Shown: in pieces, positions 33,090 to 47,470 of the stretch
Position numbering within the stretch: the stretch's first letter is position 1
How the letters are laid out: each line of letters opens with the position of its first letter
Assembly (NCBI GenBank): GCA_965153455.1
Contig: OZ234495.1
Location: forward strand, 7,498,875-7,562,874
Length of the DNA: 64,000 nt
Source: Sphagnum compactum
Taxonomy: Eukaryota > Bryophyta > Sphagnopsida > Sphagnales
Direction of reading: 5' to 3'
The notes under the pieces: generated by a model
What the model was told of the DNA's origin: nothing
Databases searched by the model: none
What the model saw: the letters and a program-made list of their open reading frames with translations, nothing else
Program-made: the position numbers and the translations under genes

Positions 33090-33500
33090 CCTTTTGCATC
33101 TAACCCTAATCCTAGTCATGATCTTGAACTTTGACCCTATTCTATCTTTACTTTGACATGTATTCAATGCGATGCTTTTACATTCAAATTTAAATTCCCT
33201 CCATTTTTAAACTCCTTGTTTCTAATCAGATCCTCCCTATTTGTATTTAATCCCAACCCTGATCTTGAACCTTGACCTTGTTCTATCTCTACTTTGACAT
33301 GTGTCAAAGGTGTTGTTTCTACATTCATATCTAAATTCCTTCCATTTTTTAGCTTCTTGTTTTTGATCATATCCTCTTTGGGTGCATCTAACCTTAATCC
33401 CAACCCTAATATTAAACCTTGGTATATCTTTTATTTTGACATGTACAAAAGGTGTTGCTTCTACATTTAGATCTAAATTCTCTCTAAGGTGTTTGCTCCT
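33090..33500. repeat. ~130-140 bp tandem repeat, three copies
   Basis: Three diverged units contain GATCTTGAACCTTGACC, TACTTTGACATGT, AAAGGTGTTG and TAAATTCCTTCCATTTTT. On the minus strand they give overlapping peptides rich in NLDLNVEATP and RVGIKVRC. The array lies immediately upstream of the transposase relic and may have been part of it. Confidence 0.75.
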
Positions 33501-35275
33501 CTGCATGTAGACAACTTAATAAAATTGCATTAGGAACTAGAAGCTCTACAAAAGATTGCAGCTCATCCTTTGTGTGCTTTGGTAGGGAAGACATACTTGT
33601 TAAAGATGTTATCTAAGATTTCTGCCCAGTTCTTGGGGGGAAAACCAAAATGCTGAACTTGGGCAAAAGCTCCTCCTTTGGCATGTTAATAAATGTTGTT
33701 GTTCCCAACGTGTGCTCTATGTGCTTTTTAGGGTTGTGTCCTTAAATCATGAATTGCAATTTTTTTTATGTGCAAGCCCCCACCCCTAAACCAAACCTTC
33801 GAATCCTTGTATATGTTCCATACAACGGCCACTCCTGAACCCTGACAAATCTACAAAATGAAAAAATGTGCTCAAAATTGGCAATTTGTGAAAAAATTAT
33901 AAATCCATTCACAAAAACACCCATCTCCAAACGGCCAAGCCAGCACCACACACAAATACCCTCTAGCACACACCAAAATCCCTAAAGGCACTCAATTTTT
34001 AAAAAAAAGCATTCTGGAACTACCCCTACACCGATCATAGAAGAGCCCCCCCGGAACAACAGAGGCCAAAAATCTGAACACTAGAAATTTTCACCAAACA
34101 TTCGGTAATAAGTACACTGATGAACGACGAACAGATATTGACTGTCCCCTCTCCAGGTGTTCGCCCACCAGCCCCTGAACGGGCAAAGGGCTGCTCTACC
34201 CTACCAATAATCAGTTGTGGGTAGAGTATTATAGTGTTTAGAAGCAAACGAATTTTGCTTTGGAGGGGTGGTGATTGTCATGGTACCAATGTAGTGCTGA
34301 TGGTAGCCTGACTAGGCTTCCTACCCAACAAAAAGATATTGCAAATGAGAATTCATACCTGCCAGGGAAGAGAGATGAGGTTACAAATTTTAACCCTGCC
34401 AACCTCGTCCACAGTATTCACCTTTTCAGGTGCCTCCATGCACCAAAACAAAAGTTTTACTAGTGCTTTACAGGCTCAAAAACCACTCTCGGAAACATGT
34501 TTGGAGGGCACCCTATATGTATGACTATCCTTTGTAGAAAACAGGAGGGATTTTATGCCTATCCTTAGGAGTTGGACAGAAAGTCTGTCTACTTGTTAAT
34601 GTAAAGACACCTCTCACTCTTAAGGTAAAGAGAAGGCATAAGAACTCTCTCACTCCTATGCCTTGTGATCTACATATGTTTAAGAGTAGAGTATGGCCCA
34701 TGGATGCGGATGTCAACAAAGTAAAGCCCCGTGTGAGGCGGGAGCCAAGTGCAGCCCAAGCACTGGTAACACATGTGTTCCATTACCTTACCCACCTAAA
34801 CAAGTGTTTTTTTTTTCCCTCAAATTTTTTGATGTTGCCACATTGATGATCATTCAAGGAGATTTATATAGACCAGCTATGAAAGTAGAAATTTGTTGAA
34901 ATGTTTTTATATCCTGGCTACGTGCTTGAACAATGTGTAGAAAATTTGTGAATTTTTAGATTTAAAAAGAAATTCATGAATGTTTTTGAATTTTTTTGGT
35001 TTTTCCAAATGACTAAAATTCATCACACAAAAAAAACTGCCATAAACCCTTGTTGGAATTTTTCTTTATTTTGTAACGGCTAGAAGATGGACAAAATCAA
35101 CCCAACAACATTGCTCGCCATGATTCAAGCTCATATCAAGATCAAAAGAAATAGAAGAGAAAAACAGGGCATTATAGAAAAGGGGGAAAATGGCATATTT
35201 CAAAATGCAAGGGTCCACTTTCACATGTGATCTACAGGTTGGCTTCAGGACTGACCTTCTAGTCCAGGAATTTTA
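33501..35275. other. Intergenic, no gene seen
   Basis: No supported gene. A tRNA-box-like GGGTAGAGCAG...GGTGGGCGAACA on the minus strand at about 34140-34205 has a partner on the plus strand near 29645-29670. This may be a SINE fragment, weakly supported. Confidence 0.4.
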
Positions 35276-35446
35276 TGCTTTATTAGGAGGCCTCATCTAC
35301 AACAGATAAAATTCGGGCAAAGCTTTACATTCATGATAATATTCGCCTTGTGCTTTGCAATGCTTTATTAGGAGGCCTCATCTATAACAGATAAAATTCG
35401 GGCAAAGCTTTACATTCATGATAATATTCGCCTTGTGCTATGCAAT
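35276..35446. repeat. Recent 85-bp tandem duplication
   Basis: Two units starting at 35276 and 35361 (TGCTTTATTAGGAGGCCTC...) differ at only two or three positions, much younger than the other arrays. Confidence 0.92.
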
Positions 35447-38400
35447 GGGTCAAGCCCACATGTGGTGGACATTCTCAAAATGCAAGGCTAGACTTGACTA
35501 TCATCTCCTCTTGGGCCTCATCTTTTTGGGAATACCTTCCAAATACACTAGGAAATTTGTTGAAGTGCTCTATGTGTAGGTAGCACCTGAGAAGTGGGCC
35601 TTCCTTTTGTTAAGGCCTCGACTTAGAGGGTATTGTTGTTCTTAAATTAGCTGAATTGGTCATATAATCAATTCTTTAAAATTGGGGATTTTTTTTGTCA
35701 ACAAAACTAAATTTCTAGTCCAATGGCTAATTCTCGTTAGTAATTCTCATTTAAAAGGTTGTGAGAATTTGTTTTTGTGTAGCATAAAGCTCCCTCTTAT
35801 GTGGCATAAAAATCATCATGGTTTTTTTTATAAAAAAATTCTTTGTGATACCAAGCGTCACATCCTGGGTTCAGTCTCATAGGGAAAAAAAAGTAAACAA
35901 ATGTTTGATGGGCATTTTGAAAAAACATAATGCCCACCTCCGCAGGCATGACGCCTTTTCCAAAAGTTGTATTCCTTACACTCCTATAATGCTATGTAAG
36001 GCTACCTACAACTACACTATAAAAAACAAAAAAACCTGCACAGGTTTTTACTCAGATCAAAATCTTTCAAAAGCCAAAGAAACTACCGAAAACTATTCAC
36101 TTTTAAAACTGAGTTCACCCACTTTCAGAAGTTGCATGTGTGGCTATAGCCCGTCACACACGTTGCTATGGGTGAGGTTTTGGTTATAAAAGAATCAATT
36201 AGTTTGTAGTGTAACTGGAGGCCACGGCGATAGTGCCTGATTATTCGTCCACCTTGTGAGTGGGTGTTCTATTTTTCTCCACTGGTTTTACAGAAATTGT
36301 AAAGCTCCCATTCTTCCTCTGGCTTCACCCTACACTTAAATAACCACAAAGGATAAGAGTAAAAGAGAACAAATTGAAACCATTGTGTCACAAAGAGCCC
36401 ACTACCCATGATTACCAGATTGGCAAGGTTTATCCTACACTAAAATAACTACAAAGGTTAAGAGCAATAGAGAACAAGGGGTGTGTCACACTGTGGCCTT
36501 GCCATTTACATTTCAAAGTATCTTAAGGCCAAATTTTTTTTATGAAAACTCAAATATTTCACCATGCAAAAATATAATCTTCAAAAAATCCTCTAAAAAG
36601 AAACCAAAATCCTTCAAGATATTGTAACTCTGTAACTAATCTCAAGTTTCATCACAATCCAAAATAACATCTTTCCAAAATCCTCCTATAAAAATAGGCC
36701 TATTATCTAGGGGCCAAAATCCCTTAAGCTACTATACTCTATAATGAATCTGAACACAATATCCTTGCCTACCAAGGCAAGGCCAGCAAATTGAAACCAT
36801 GGTGTGGAATAGAGCCCATTACACATGATTACAAGATTGGAATAGTTAATCCAAACACCACCAAACTCTAAATATCAAACAAATGATGACAAGACCTTAG
36901 AAGGTGTTGTTAATTACGTATGTAAACATTTATTTGAAGGGATTAATCAACAAGTGCTGTGCATAACCTATTGTCCTTGACTAGATCATGTGGTTTCTCT
37001 AGCTTTGCTAATCACAACCATTGTGGAATGCAATAATGCACCAACATTCACCTGGAAATACATACATATATTACATAAGAACAATCAAGTAACACATTTG
37101 AACATTTTAGTACTAAGATGGATAACATATCCAATTGGCTTTCATAGCCTAGAGTTTTTTAAAGCTCCAGTTCTAGCATTAAAAGGAAGCCCCAATTTTC
37201 TTGATTGACATATCATATTAGGCAAACAATTTGCCTGGAAAAATATTAGCAAAATAAACACCATGCTTGCTTACAATCCACCTTGAAAATGGGAAGGGGG
37301 GTTCTGAAATCCCATCCCCAAATGTAATAGACATTATTTTGATTCTGGTTCAAAATTTGGAAGCAACAATTTGTATGTAGAAGTTTCAAACAAAAATAAC
37401 CACATCCCATCTTGTTTCCCAACACTAAAATATAGAAAAGGGTAGGTACAATGTAATATGTAAACTCAAATTGCAAACCCCAACCCATCCTCCCTCCTTT
37501 TTAGTAAAGCTTTCATTAAGGAAAAAAGAAAAACAAATTGTACCTCTCTTATGGAGGGATTCAAATTTTGATCACCATATTTCCCAAAAGGAACAAAACC
37601 AAATCTGTTCACACCATCAACACCAAGTTACCTTGCAACAACAAACATGTCCATTCTTTGGATTTAGCAACAATCAAAGAATGAGTTAGGGTTCATAGTC
37701 TAGGCTTTTTTGAGAAAGTTTGCTGACATGACATTTATTGAGGTCGACCACCTATTCTGAGTGCACAGTTTGAGGTGCATATTTACTGGGCTCTCAGCAG
37801 GCCAGACGGGCCCAGTAGGATGGCTCTTCACATCGACTTCCTAACAATAGGTAAGGAAATATGAAGGAAAGTGAAAGTATTTTTACAAAAAAGAAAAAGT
37901 AAAGTCAGTAGCTAAAAATAATTAAAATATTAGATTTCAGTGGGCCATGTTGAACCACGTTAGTAGCTTTACCTTATTGAGTGAGGTGTCTTAGTGACCA
38001 TTTTAAGGGGCCATTTTACACGAGGGTCCAAGGTCCAATGAAATAGAGCAATCTTATTGGATGAGAGCCATAAATTGGACCCCGGCTTTAAAGTGAAGGT
38101 CCATGACCTAAAAGTGCCAAATTCAGGCTGAACCTACATGGCACCATTTTGGAGGGGAAATTAATTGGTTCAAAACCCTAAGAAAAAGAAAAAGAAAAAG
38201 AACCTAAAAAGGAGGGCTCATGATTTGAAGAACCTAGATGCAAGCTATGGTCCAAGGCAAGGTCCAACTCAAAAATTCAATTTGCTTCAAATGAATCCAA
38301 ATTGGTTCTTGAGAATTTGGACCTTGGACCCCTATCTAAAGTGGACTTAAGCCCCAAAAATGTTAGATTTGAACTCAAAAAGTCTGATTTAGTCCAAACA

Positions 38401-38469
38401 TGGTATATTTGTAATATTTATAAATTTAATTTTTTTTAATTGGGATTTTTACCATGGTCTAATGTGGGT
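35447..38469. other. Intergenic with short duplications, no gene seen
   Basis: A unit holding ACTACAAAGG(A/T)TAAGAG and CATGATTAC(A/C)AGATTGG occurs at about 36335-36430, partly again at 36440-36480, and at 36785-36850. A small inverted repeat TGGGCATT/AATGCCCA lies at 35909-35936. No coding exon is recognised. Confidence 0.5.
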
Positions 38470-38605
38470 GATGGTTCACCCAAGGCGGTTGCAATGTTGC
38501 CAAGACATTAAACACCTCACTATAAATCTTTGCAAGCTCACACAAGGTGATCCCAATGTTGGGAAGATGTTAAACACGCCATGATGAACCTTTGTAAATG
38601 TCATT
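38470..38605. repeat. ~65-70 bp tandem duplication
   Basis: Two diverged units share CAATGTTG(C/G)(C/G)AAGA, TTAAACAC and a TTTGCAAGCTCA/TTTGTAAATGTCA end. No gene. Confidence 0.65.
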
Positions 38606-41600
38606 GTGACACCATGTGTGGCACTTGCATGGTTATGTTCTCCATGTTTTGTTTGGAAGAACCAAACAAACTTGTATTGCATGTATTGTAAATTATCACA
38701 AGATTTGAAATTATGAAGAACAAACAAGTTAAAAGATTAAAACTATGTAATTTTATTACGTAATTACAAAAATTTATGTGTTTTGTGTCTCATGAACAAT
38801 TTTTCGCATATTAATTTTTATGCATGTTTAATATGTCATAGTCATCAATCTTATCATGAATTATATATCTTCACAAAAATATGTACAAATAATTTTTTTT
38901 CCAATTTTAATCTTTATTTTATTTTATTAAAAATTTAATGTTATATATCAAGTTTCATTCTAGTAAAATAAAGATGTTTTCAATTTGCCTTCAACATTCA
39001 GTTACATACTAAACAATATGAAATTAAACAAGAAAGTTTTGAAAACCTTACATTTTAAACGATTCGTCTTTGAAAAAATTGAACAACAAAGTTACAAAAG
39101 TCTTATCCCTTTTTGGTGACTCATGATCATGCGATCCATCTCATTGGAATCATGCACAATAAATGATGTGATGATTTTTTTAATAAATCATTAGTTTGAG
39201 TTATGCACTTTAATTTATCTATCACTTGTTAAAGATGATTCATTACAATCCTAATGAATTGTACATAAACACAATTGACTTATAATACCGTATTATTTAA
39301 CCATTTATTACATACCATCAAATTACAAAGTAAACTTAACAAAAAAGAGGCAAAGGCCAATTAACTACCAATGGCTTAAATCTATCCATTCAACCAAACC
39401 TTATGGAAAATTTACGCAAGGTGTCGTGTAGAGCACCACATTTCATGGACACTCACAAATCAAGGTGGTTTAATGTTTGCTCCTCTATTTTATATGATAT
39501 TTGTCATCTCTCCCCTTGTAGTTCATTTTATACAAGTTTAAAAGTTGGGTTACTTCCCTAATTGATAGTTTCAATTAAGCCACACATTAACTAGGTGGGC
39601 GGCATGTTAAAGTAACTAAATATTTAGTCCGTGTAAAGAATATCCACATTTTTGAACATATTGGAAAAAATAGAAAGTCCATACTAAATCATTCTCCCCC
39701 ACATTTTTTTATGATCATGAATTTTGAAACATGGTAAAGAAAACCTTAGGGCCAGGGACTCTACCAAAATAAAGGCTTGTGTTCAACTTTGTCTCACATC
39801 GGCCCAATTCTATTAAAACCCCTAGGCCATAATAAAAGTTCATGCCCTATATTGCTTCACAAGCTCGATTCCAATGAAACATGGGGCCTTTGGTTTTACG
39901 CACCATGCAAAGACCCAAGGATTTATTTTACTTTGTGATATTTAACGGGTATCATAAGAAAGAAATATAAAAAATAAAATGGACATCATAAAAAAAATGA
40001 CCATAGGAGTGGCCACTTCATTATTTTTTAAACATATGCCCTTTGTAGAGGAAATTTTTCAGCTTGTAACATGCCCTCCATCTATAATACAAAAATCCTA
40101 TGAGGTCTTTTGAAGGATGAAATTCATGTACAAGAAAAATTAATTGATGTTGATATGGTGGATTCTCAACACAATACTTACCTAATTAAAGGCATCTCGT
40201 GAATCAAAGACCTCATTCAAGTTGTAATCCATCGACATGTGGTACATAAATATGTAGCCAAGAAATTTGCATAAATAGCTATTATAGGGGCGGAAAAGAA
40301 CCATGATCTATGATGTGATTTGTTGTATAAAGGGATTGAGACTAGGGAACATTAGGAAGTTTTCATTTGGTCCCATGTTTTGAAAAAATATTCACCAATT
40401 GTTATTACTTATTACCAATGGTGTGCAATGAATTTTGTTGATCGTTAGTTAACATCCTAATAGAGATTTAACATTAAATGGTGCATTGTTTTAAAACTAG
40501 TCTAGATAGTAAAAATAACAACTAAAAACTTACTACCAAATTAAAAACAGAATTCAAATGTGGCCCAAAAAAATCACTCTTTTTATTTTGATTTTTCACA
40601 TTTGGAAAAATTTTGCACAAAAAAAACAGTGAAGATGTGTAATTAGTTCAATTTATACATAACCACGACTCCCAATTGTATGAAAAAACTAGAATCAAAC
40701 AAACACCATTTTTAGTTTTTTTTTTTCTAAATGGTTATACATGAAGATTGGGGTCTTTCATATTTTGAAAATTAACCATGGACACAAATCCTAATAATTG
40801 CCTTGATAACCATCAAAGGTCACTTTCACTATGTTGTGCTTGTTTTTTGAAAGAGAACCTTTCGTCTTGATTTTGACATTGTAAAATTTATTTGGAGGTT
40901 CTTTGAACTTGATTCTTTCAATTTCTAAAGCTTTCAATTTCAATTTTAGTACATTTTTCAAATTCAAGAACTTTTGAACTTGGTTCAAAATTGTATTTAA
41001 TTCCATGTACACACCCCCAAAAATGCATGAGTACAAAATTTTAGAACAAATCATAACAACAATCTATCTATGTACATACAAAATTCAACAATTAATTAAA
41101 TTTAATATCATAGTTCTTTACTATTTCAAACTTTTCTTTGCCAAATTTTTATTTTATTTTATTTTGTAATAAAAATTTCCAAAAAAATAAAAATTTGACT
41201 TGAATTAAGGTGAAATATATTTTTCAATTTTTTATTAAATTGTTATGTAGCTTTCATGGTTAGGTACATAATGATAATTTTTTTTAATATGGTTATGTAA
41301 CAACCAAGCTACAATCTTCAAATTAATCTTCTTGTTGTTATTTTTGATCTCGCATTTTCATTTGAACATTTTGGCCCGATTTTCAATATCACATTTAATT
41401 TTCATTCCACATTGCCCAACTTCCCTTTCAAGCACAATTTTGTGTTCTTTTGGTTTCACCTTAATGTGAAATTTGTGCAAAATGGTTTATATTGCAAATT
41501 AAAAATTCATTACTAGCTTGTTTTAAACAATTTCGAATGAAAAAAGGATGCAAATTGTGAAAAGACATATTGCATCATTTTTCATTCTCAAGGAAACAAT

Positions 41601-44600
41601 AGTAAACATACAACATCATCTGTTATGAAAAAATGAAGAACCCAGCTAGTAGGTGTAAAAAACAACAAAATGTGAGGATTTTGAGTGAATAGGATATTAA
41701 AAAATGATATTGAGAACAAAAGATCTTCAAAATTTTACAAAAAAAGAAAGAAATATTAAAATTAGTTTCAACCACATTTATGACCCCAAATAATAATCAC
41801 AATGAAGAAACACAAAAATAATATAATTACTTTTACACTATTGTAGTTTGTTTACAAATCAATGGGTGTACCTAATCTTTATGCAAAGCTAATTAGGGGT
41901 ACAATGTGGGAATGTTTTACAAAAGGTGTGTTGAAAAAAAATTACACTAAGTTTGCAAAATGTGGGACAATAGTGAAGAATCCCAAACATAACTTACCAA
42001 AACTTGAAGAGTATTTTACATTATGAGATGAGATAGCTTGTGTCTTACATGAGATGAAAAAATATTAGTAGACATTGTGCAACCCATTCTCAAAGGTATC
42101 ATAAAATCTTATGCTTTTGAATTCATAAAACCTAAACATGGGGGGTTCAATGTGATAAAAGAATAGTCAAGATAATCCATGAAACGATACACATGTTGGA
42201 CTTATTGTGTGATGACCATTACTGCAAGTAAACTTCCACCATATTAGCTTATTCAATATTTGATTGTGGTTTATAAAATTATTTAACAACATATTGCATT
42301 CCACCAACATTTGTTGTGAACAATGATGAAAGTGGAATCCATTTTATTCCTAATGGTGGCAAAAGAACATTGAAGCCAAAAGGCACCAAACATGTGTAAA
42401 TGTTAAGTTTGGAGGATAAGAAGTAGGTGATAATGGTTGTACCATCTAATGTTGAAGGATATGTAATTCCACACAAATTGTGTTTACTGGTTTTACACCT
42501 AAAACATTATCACATTATTTGGAACCAATTAAAAAATTAGTGAAAAATGTTCTTTTTTTAGCCTCCCATCCCAAATCTAGTTCTTAAGGTTGGAAAAGAA
42601 GTAGAAAATGGTATGGATTGTAAATTGGTGGAATGTTCACATCAACAAGGGGTTCCTTGATTGGATTAAAAATGATCATACAAACATTTTATTAAGTTTT
42701 GTTCTTGCAAATTGCAAACAACTACAACTAACATATATGATCTAACAAAACCCATTGAAACATGGATTTAAGGTTCATTAAGCGTCAAAATAATGATGGG
42801 CAAGAGCCAAAGTAAATTTCAATATGAACAACCTAAAGCCTAGGATTTACAACTAGTTATAATCAACATGGATGGAGGTGAAAGTTATGAAAAAATAATC
42901 ATCAAAAGATGGGACGAAACATGTATCACCAAAGTTTTTAAACTTGCATTGTACCTTGTAGCAATGGAGGTTAACATTACAATACCACTTTTCAAATAAA
43001 CAACAAATGTGGAAGAAGTTGGAGGTTGATAGATGTTGATTCAATAATGCCAATGTTAGAGGTTGTTGAAAACTTCCTTTAACTTGCATCGCCAACTATG
43101 TGTGTAGGGCCATTAAGAATAAAAAAAAGATGCATGCACAAGCTAAGAAGAAAACAGACTACTACTATAGGTTCTTGTTTTAATCCAACCCTAGTACATT
43201 CACATGTTACGTTGTTGCCTACAATAACATTCTACCTCCAAGATCAATTCAATTTATGAGACACAACTATCAAGCTTGAGTTAATGATCATGAATGTAGA
43301 TTTGCAATATTTTCTAAACATCATGCAATGCCATTTGTAATTTTGTTTCTTTTCATATAGGTGTAGCAATAGTGGATGATTAATTGTTGCACTAATGTTG
43401 ATGATGTAGTCTTTTGTTCCTTGTTGAAAATGTTGTAACAATTATCTAGTCCACATTTAAAACTATGAAAGCAATGAAGCTCATCAAATTATGTAAATCA
43501 TAAATCTACACATACCAATTCAAACATAAGAACCAATAACTAATAATGGGCATGTAGAACATAAAAAGCAAAAGTAAGAATTTTCACCAAAATTTGTTGT
43601 TATGTGGCAATTAAAGCTTGTGCTTCTAATTGTTTACATCATCCACCACAAGCACTACCCCATGTCAAATTATTATGAACATTTGTTTATGAGAAACTTT
43701 ATGTTGGTCATCCATTTGTTGGAATCAAACAATCCTTTTGGCTTTTGTGCAATTATTTGAGAAAATATAAGACTCAAAGCATGGCAAAACATGATCTTTG
43801 TCAAGACCCAAATTTGTTCTCTCTTACTAACAACAAGATTGATTATGTGCTTAATTTCTACAAAGCAATCACTTGTAGCATGTCAACCAAAAACTATGGT
43901 TAGGTTCAATCATATAGTTTGCAAAAGACAAATGGGTGAACCATGAATCCAAGTATATTTTTAAATGACCTTCCCTTCACCCCAATCAAATCATACCAAG
44001 TTTTAATGTTCCATAATTTAAGGTCACATTAAATTGTTTATTACCATATATAGGTGGTTTGACATTTACAAGTTGTTGTTATGGTAAGTTTTCAAACTAA
44101 TATGGTACTTTTTTTTTCAAGTTATGGCAAGCTTTCAACTAAGCAATTACAAAATTGTAGCATGAAAGAGGGCATGAATTGCACCTCTCTATGTGGTAGT
44201 GATTTCCCGACATGCATTAGCAAACTACAAAATTTGTTTTAATCTAGTTTGATTATGGAACAAGTTAAAATCTTGCTAATTTGGTTTAAAAACTTACAAC
44301 AAAAACATCATTTGCATTAGTGGTATCAATAACCTACACTTGGAATGAAACGACCTTTACCTTTGAAGCTTGTGTTGTAATAGCAACAACCATCATGCCT
44401 ATGGTGACTATTAAGAGTTTTAGATCTGGATATTAAAAATAATTCAACATAATATCATCATCATCATCAAGAACAATAGCTTGACATGACTCAAATTAGA
44501 TGAATTAGGGGTGGAAATTTGACATCTAAATCTTTATCTTTTCACCACTAATTTTGATGATCACTATGAGAAATTGTGTCTGCTAAAACCACACTGTTCT

Positions 44601-46679
44601 ACAATTAGAACTTAAAAAACAACTTGTATACAACTATTGTGCAACTATCCCATGAGTATTATAATTATTATGTAACTATCCCCTTGAAAATACAAGGAAT
44701 TAATAAATAAATTGCCATCTCAGAAAATCAATTAGTTGTATTATAATTGCAAGTGACATGAAAATGTGTTTTCTATACAATAATCTATACACATCATACA
44801 TACATTTGTAATCAACCATGTTGGATTTTTTGAAAAGTTGCACTATAATTATGTGACAACTATTGTAAATGTGTCATTGACATAACAACTATGTTGCAAA
44901 TAATGTATGATGTACATACATGCGATCATGCCACATGTTTACATTTCCATTGCCCATTATGGTATACATTTATAACTAGTTTGCAACTATGATTCCCATT
45001 GATACAACTAGTATGGCCATTAATATGCCACTATTGAAGTATTAATGTTCAATTATGTTGTTATTATTGTGGAACAACTTATAATTAAATAAGGATACAA
45101 ATTCATATCATATGTAATATTTTCTAAAAAAATATTTTTTTAATAATTTGATTATTCAATATTAACTACATTTCACTTAATTATTATGAATTCATTAATT
45201 ATATTAAATAATTGATTATCTATTTGAATAAATAAGTGTAAATCATATCATTAGTTTTAAATTAATTAACTAGCTAATTATGCTAATTAAATTGAATAAT
45301 ATAGGTGTATAAGAACAATAATTATTCATTTTGAAATAATAATCAAATAAATATTTATTTAAATTAGGGATATTCAATAATGAATTAAAATGATTATTAA
45401 TTCATCAATAATTATCAGCTCATTAATTATCTAAATTCAATAGCAAACTAATTATTTGGAACATATAATTAATTTAAATGTGAAATTAAAAGCAATGTGT
45501 ATATTATATTAAAAATTCAATTTGGGTGTGCATATGGATATGCCTATTTATACCTTGATGTTTTATACCCAAATTCATATTTAGTTTTTAATGTTTAGTA
45601 ATGAATTACTTTTCAATAATTTACATGATTATTATTTAATTCACTTAATCTTGTAATTTCCTACCTACTTGCTTACCTACATATGTAAATAAGTCTTATT
45701 TTTCTACCTACCTATGTAGACAGGTAGGTATGTAGGTACGTAGTGTTGGTATGTAAGTTTTAAGACCTACCAATTTACCTACCCATGGTTATGCATTGAC
45801 AAATTTAGCTATTAAAATAGATACTTATTTAAATTTTATTTTCAAAATTCAATTAATATGCCATGTGGCAAAAAAATTATTGTGTTGTGTTATAATCTTG
45901 AACCATCATTAACAATCATAATAAACAATGGAGATTAATATTCCAAAAAAATAAATTTAAATCCAAAAATCCACATAGTGCCACATGTCGAATTTTAATG
46001 GATGGATGAAAATGAGTAATGTCAACATGACATTATGGATGTAGTTGTAATGGAATTACATAGTAATTGCAAATGAATTATTTCAATAAAGTTACAATTG
46101 AGTTATAATTGCAATGAATTTCACTGTATATACAATCAATTGCAACTCATGCAACTTGTCTAATAACATTCACAATGTATAAATATCGTGAGTTGCAAGT
46201 GGTCATTGCAACTCAAAAATAAAGTTGCAAAACTAGTTACAAAAACACCCTTTTTTTCATGATGGATGTTGACTTGTTCTTAGATGTTCGTGATCTTTTT
46301 TTTGCAACTTCAGTAAATTTGACCAAAGTGGAAGGCACAAATTAGGATTATAGGAAAAAACCACATTTGTTTCCTTCATTATCATTATGCCAAAAGACGA
46401 CATAACTATATCCATGACTAGGTTTGTAGTAATGAATGCAAAAGACAACTACATGATTAATTAGACTCATATACCCATTAATAATATTTTGGTGCTTAAA
46501 CATAAATTCCATTTGTGACCATGATTGAAGTTATATAAACCATATGTTTTTATTGTGATTATTCATCCTCGCCCATTGGATTAAAATACTAAAAATAAAT
46601 ATAACAATATGTATCCATTTAATTTAGCCATTTGTTACATGACATTTATCCAAGTGACGTGGTGCCACATGTCAAAACC
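38606..46679. other. Long AT-rich gene desert
   Basis: Eight kilobases with no supported exon; the reading frames are short and unlike known proteins. It includes one copy of a dispersed repeat (40815-41080) and a TACC-rich patch at 45660-45760 where TACCTACCTATGTAGACAGG forms a partial palindrome with the following GTAGGTA text. Confidence 0.55.
40815..41080 (+). repeat. Dispersed AT-rich repeat, copy 1
   Basis: Shares AGAACCTTT, TTTTGACATTGTAAAATTTA, TTTGGAGGTT, TTCCATGTACA and GTACAAAATTTTA with 59700-59960 in the same order and orientation. A further related stretch (TTCAACTTTCTTAC... CAAAAGACTA) appears at 48830-48960 and 60027-60160. Confidence 0.75.
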
Positions 46680-47470
46680 TAAGACCTAGCCTACATTTCC
46701 TAGCTTAACCTACCTAATCTAAGTGTTCTAGTTTAAAGATGTGCGCTAGGTAAGAGCCTAAGGGGCATAATTTAAACACTTTAACCTAGATTAATGATAT
46801 AAACTACTTAGTGTAAATTAGTTTAAATAGGTTGCAAAAGTAAGAATCTAAACCCCTCACTTCCACATCGAGGGGCAAAATCCTTACCATTCTATCAACG
46901 TTTTTTATGTAACATAAAACATAACCAGATTTTAATAAACTTTTGTTCTAACCTACTTAAGTGACATATTCAACCTACCTTAGGGTACCTATAGGTTACT
47001 TAGACCATCTAGGTTACATAAGGGCCTATTTAAGGGCTATTTAAACTAATTAGTTGGGTGCTACATAAGGGCTACTTAGACCACCTAGGCTATTTAAACT
47101 ACCTTTAGGAACTATCCAAAGATTCCTAAGCTACTTGAGGACTTACTTATGGACTATTTAGGTTACACATGGACCTAAGTTACTTAAAGGTTTCCTCATG
47201 CCTACCTAAGGACTACTTAAGTTATTTTAGGATTTCATATGGGTTACTTATGGTACCTAGGGGCTATTTAAGCTACCTAGGGATTATCTAGGTTGCATAA
47301 GGTCTACATGATAGACCTCCCTACGGGGTGCCTATGTTACTTAGTAGTTAGTTTTAGTACCTAGGGCTACTTAGGTTCTTAAGGTCTATGTAGGCCTTCT
47401 TAAGGGCTATACTATTTAAGGGTTATTTGGTCCTACCTAGGGTCTACATAAGCATGTGTAGGGACTGCAT
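46680..47470. repeat. Degenerate short-period repeat of CTACCTAGGG / GGGCTATTTAAG text
   Basis: Nearly 800 bp, densest at 46920-47460, composed of drifting 10-15 bp motifs such as GGCTACTTAGG, CTACCTAGGG and GGTTACTTA. It is a decayed short-period satellite, with no gene. Confidence 0.65.
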
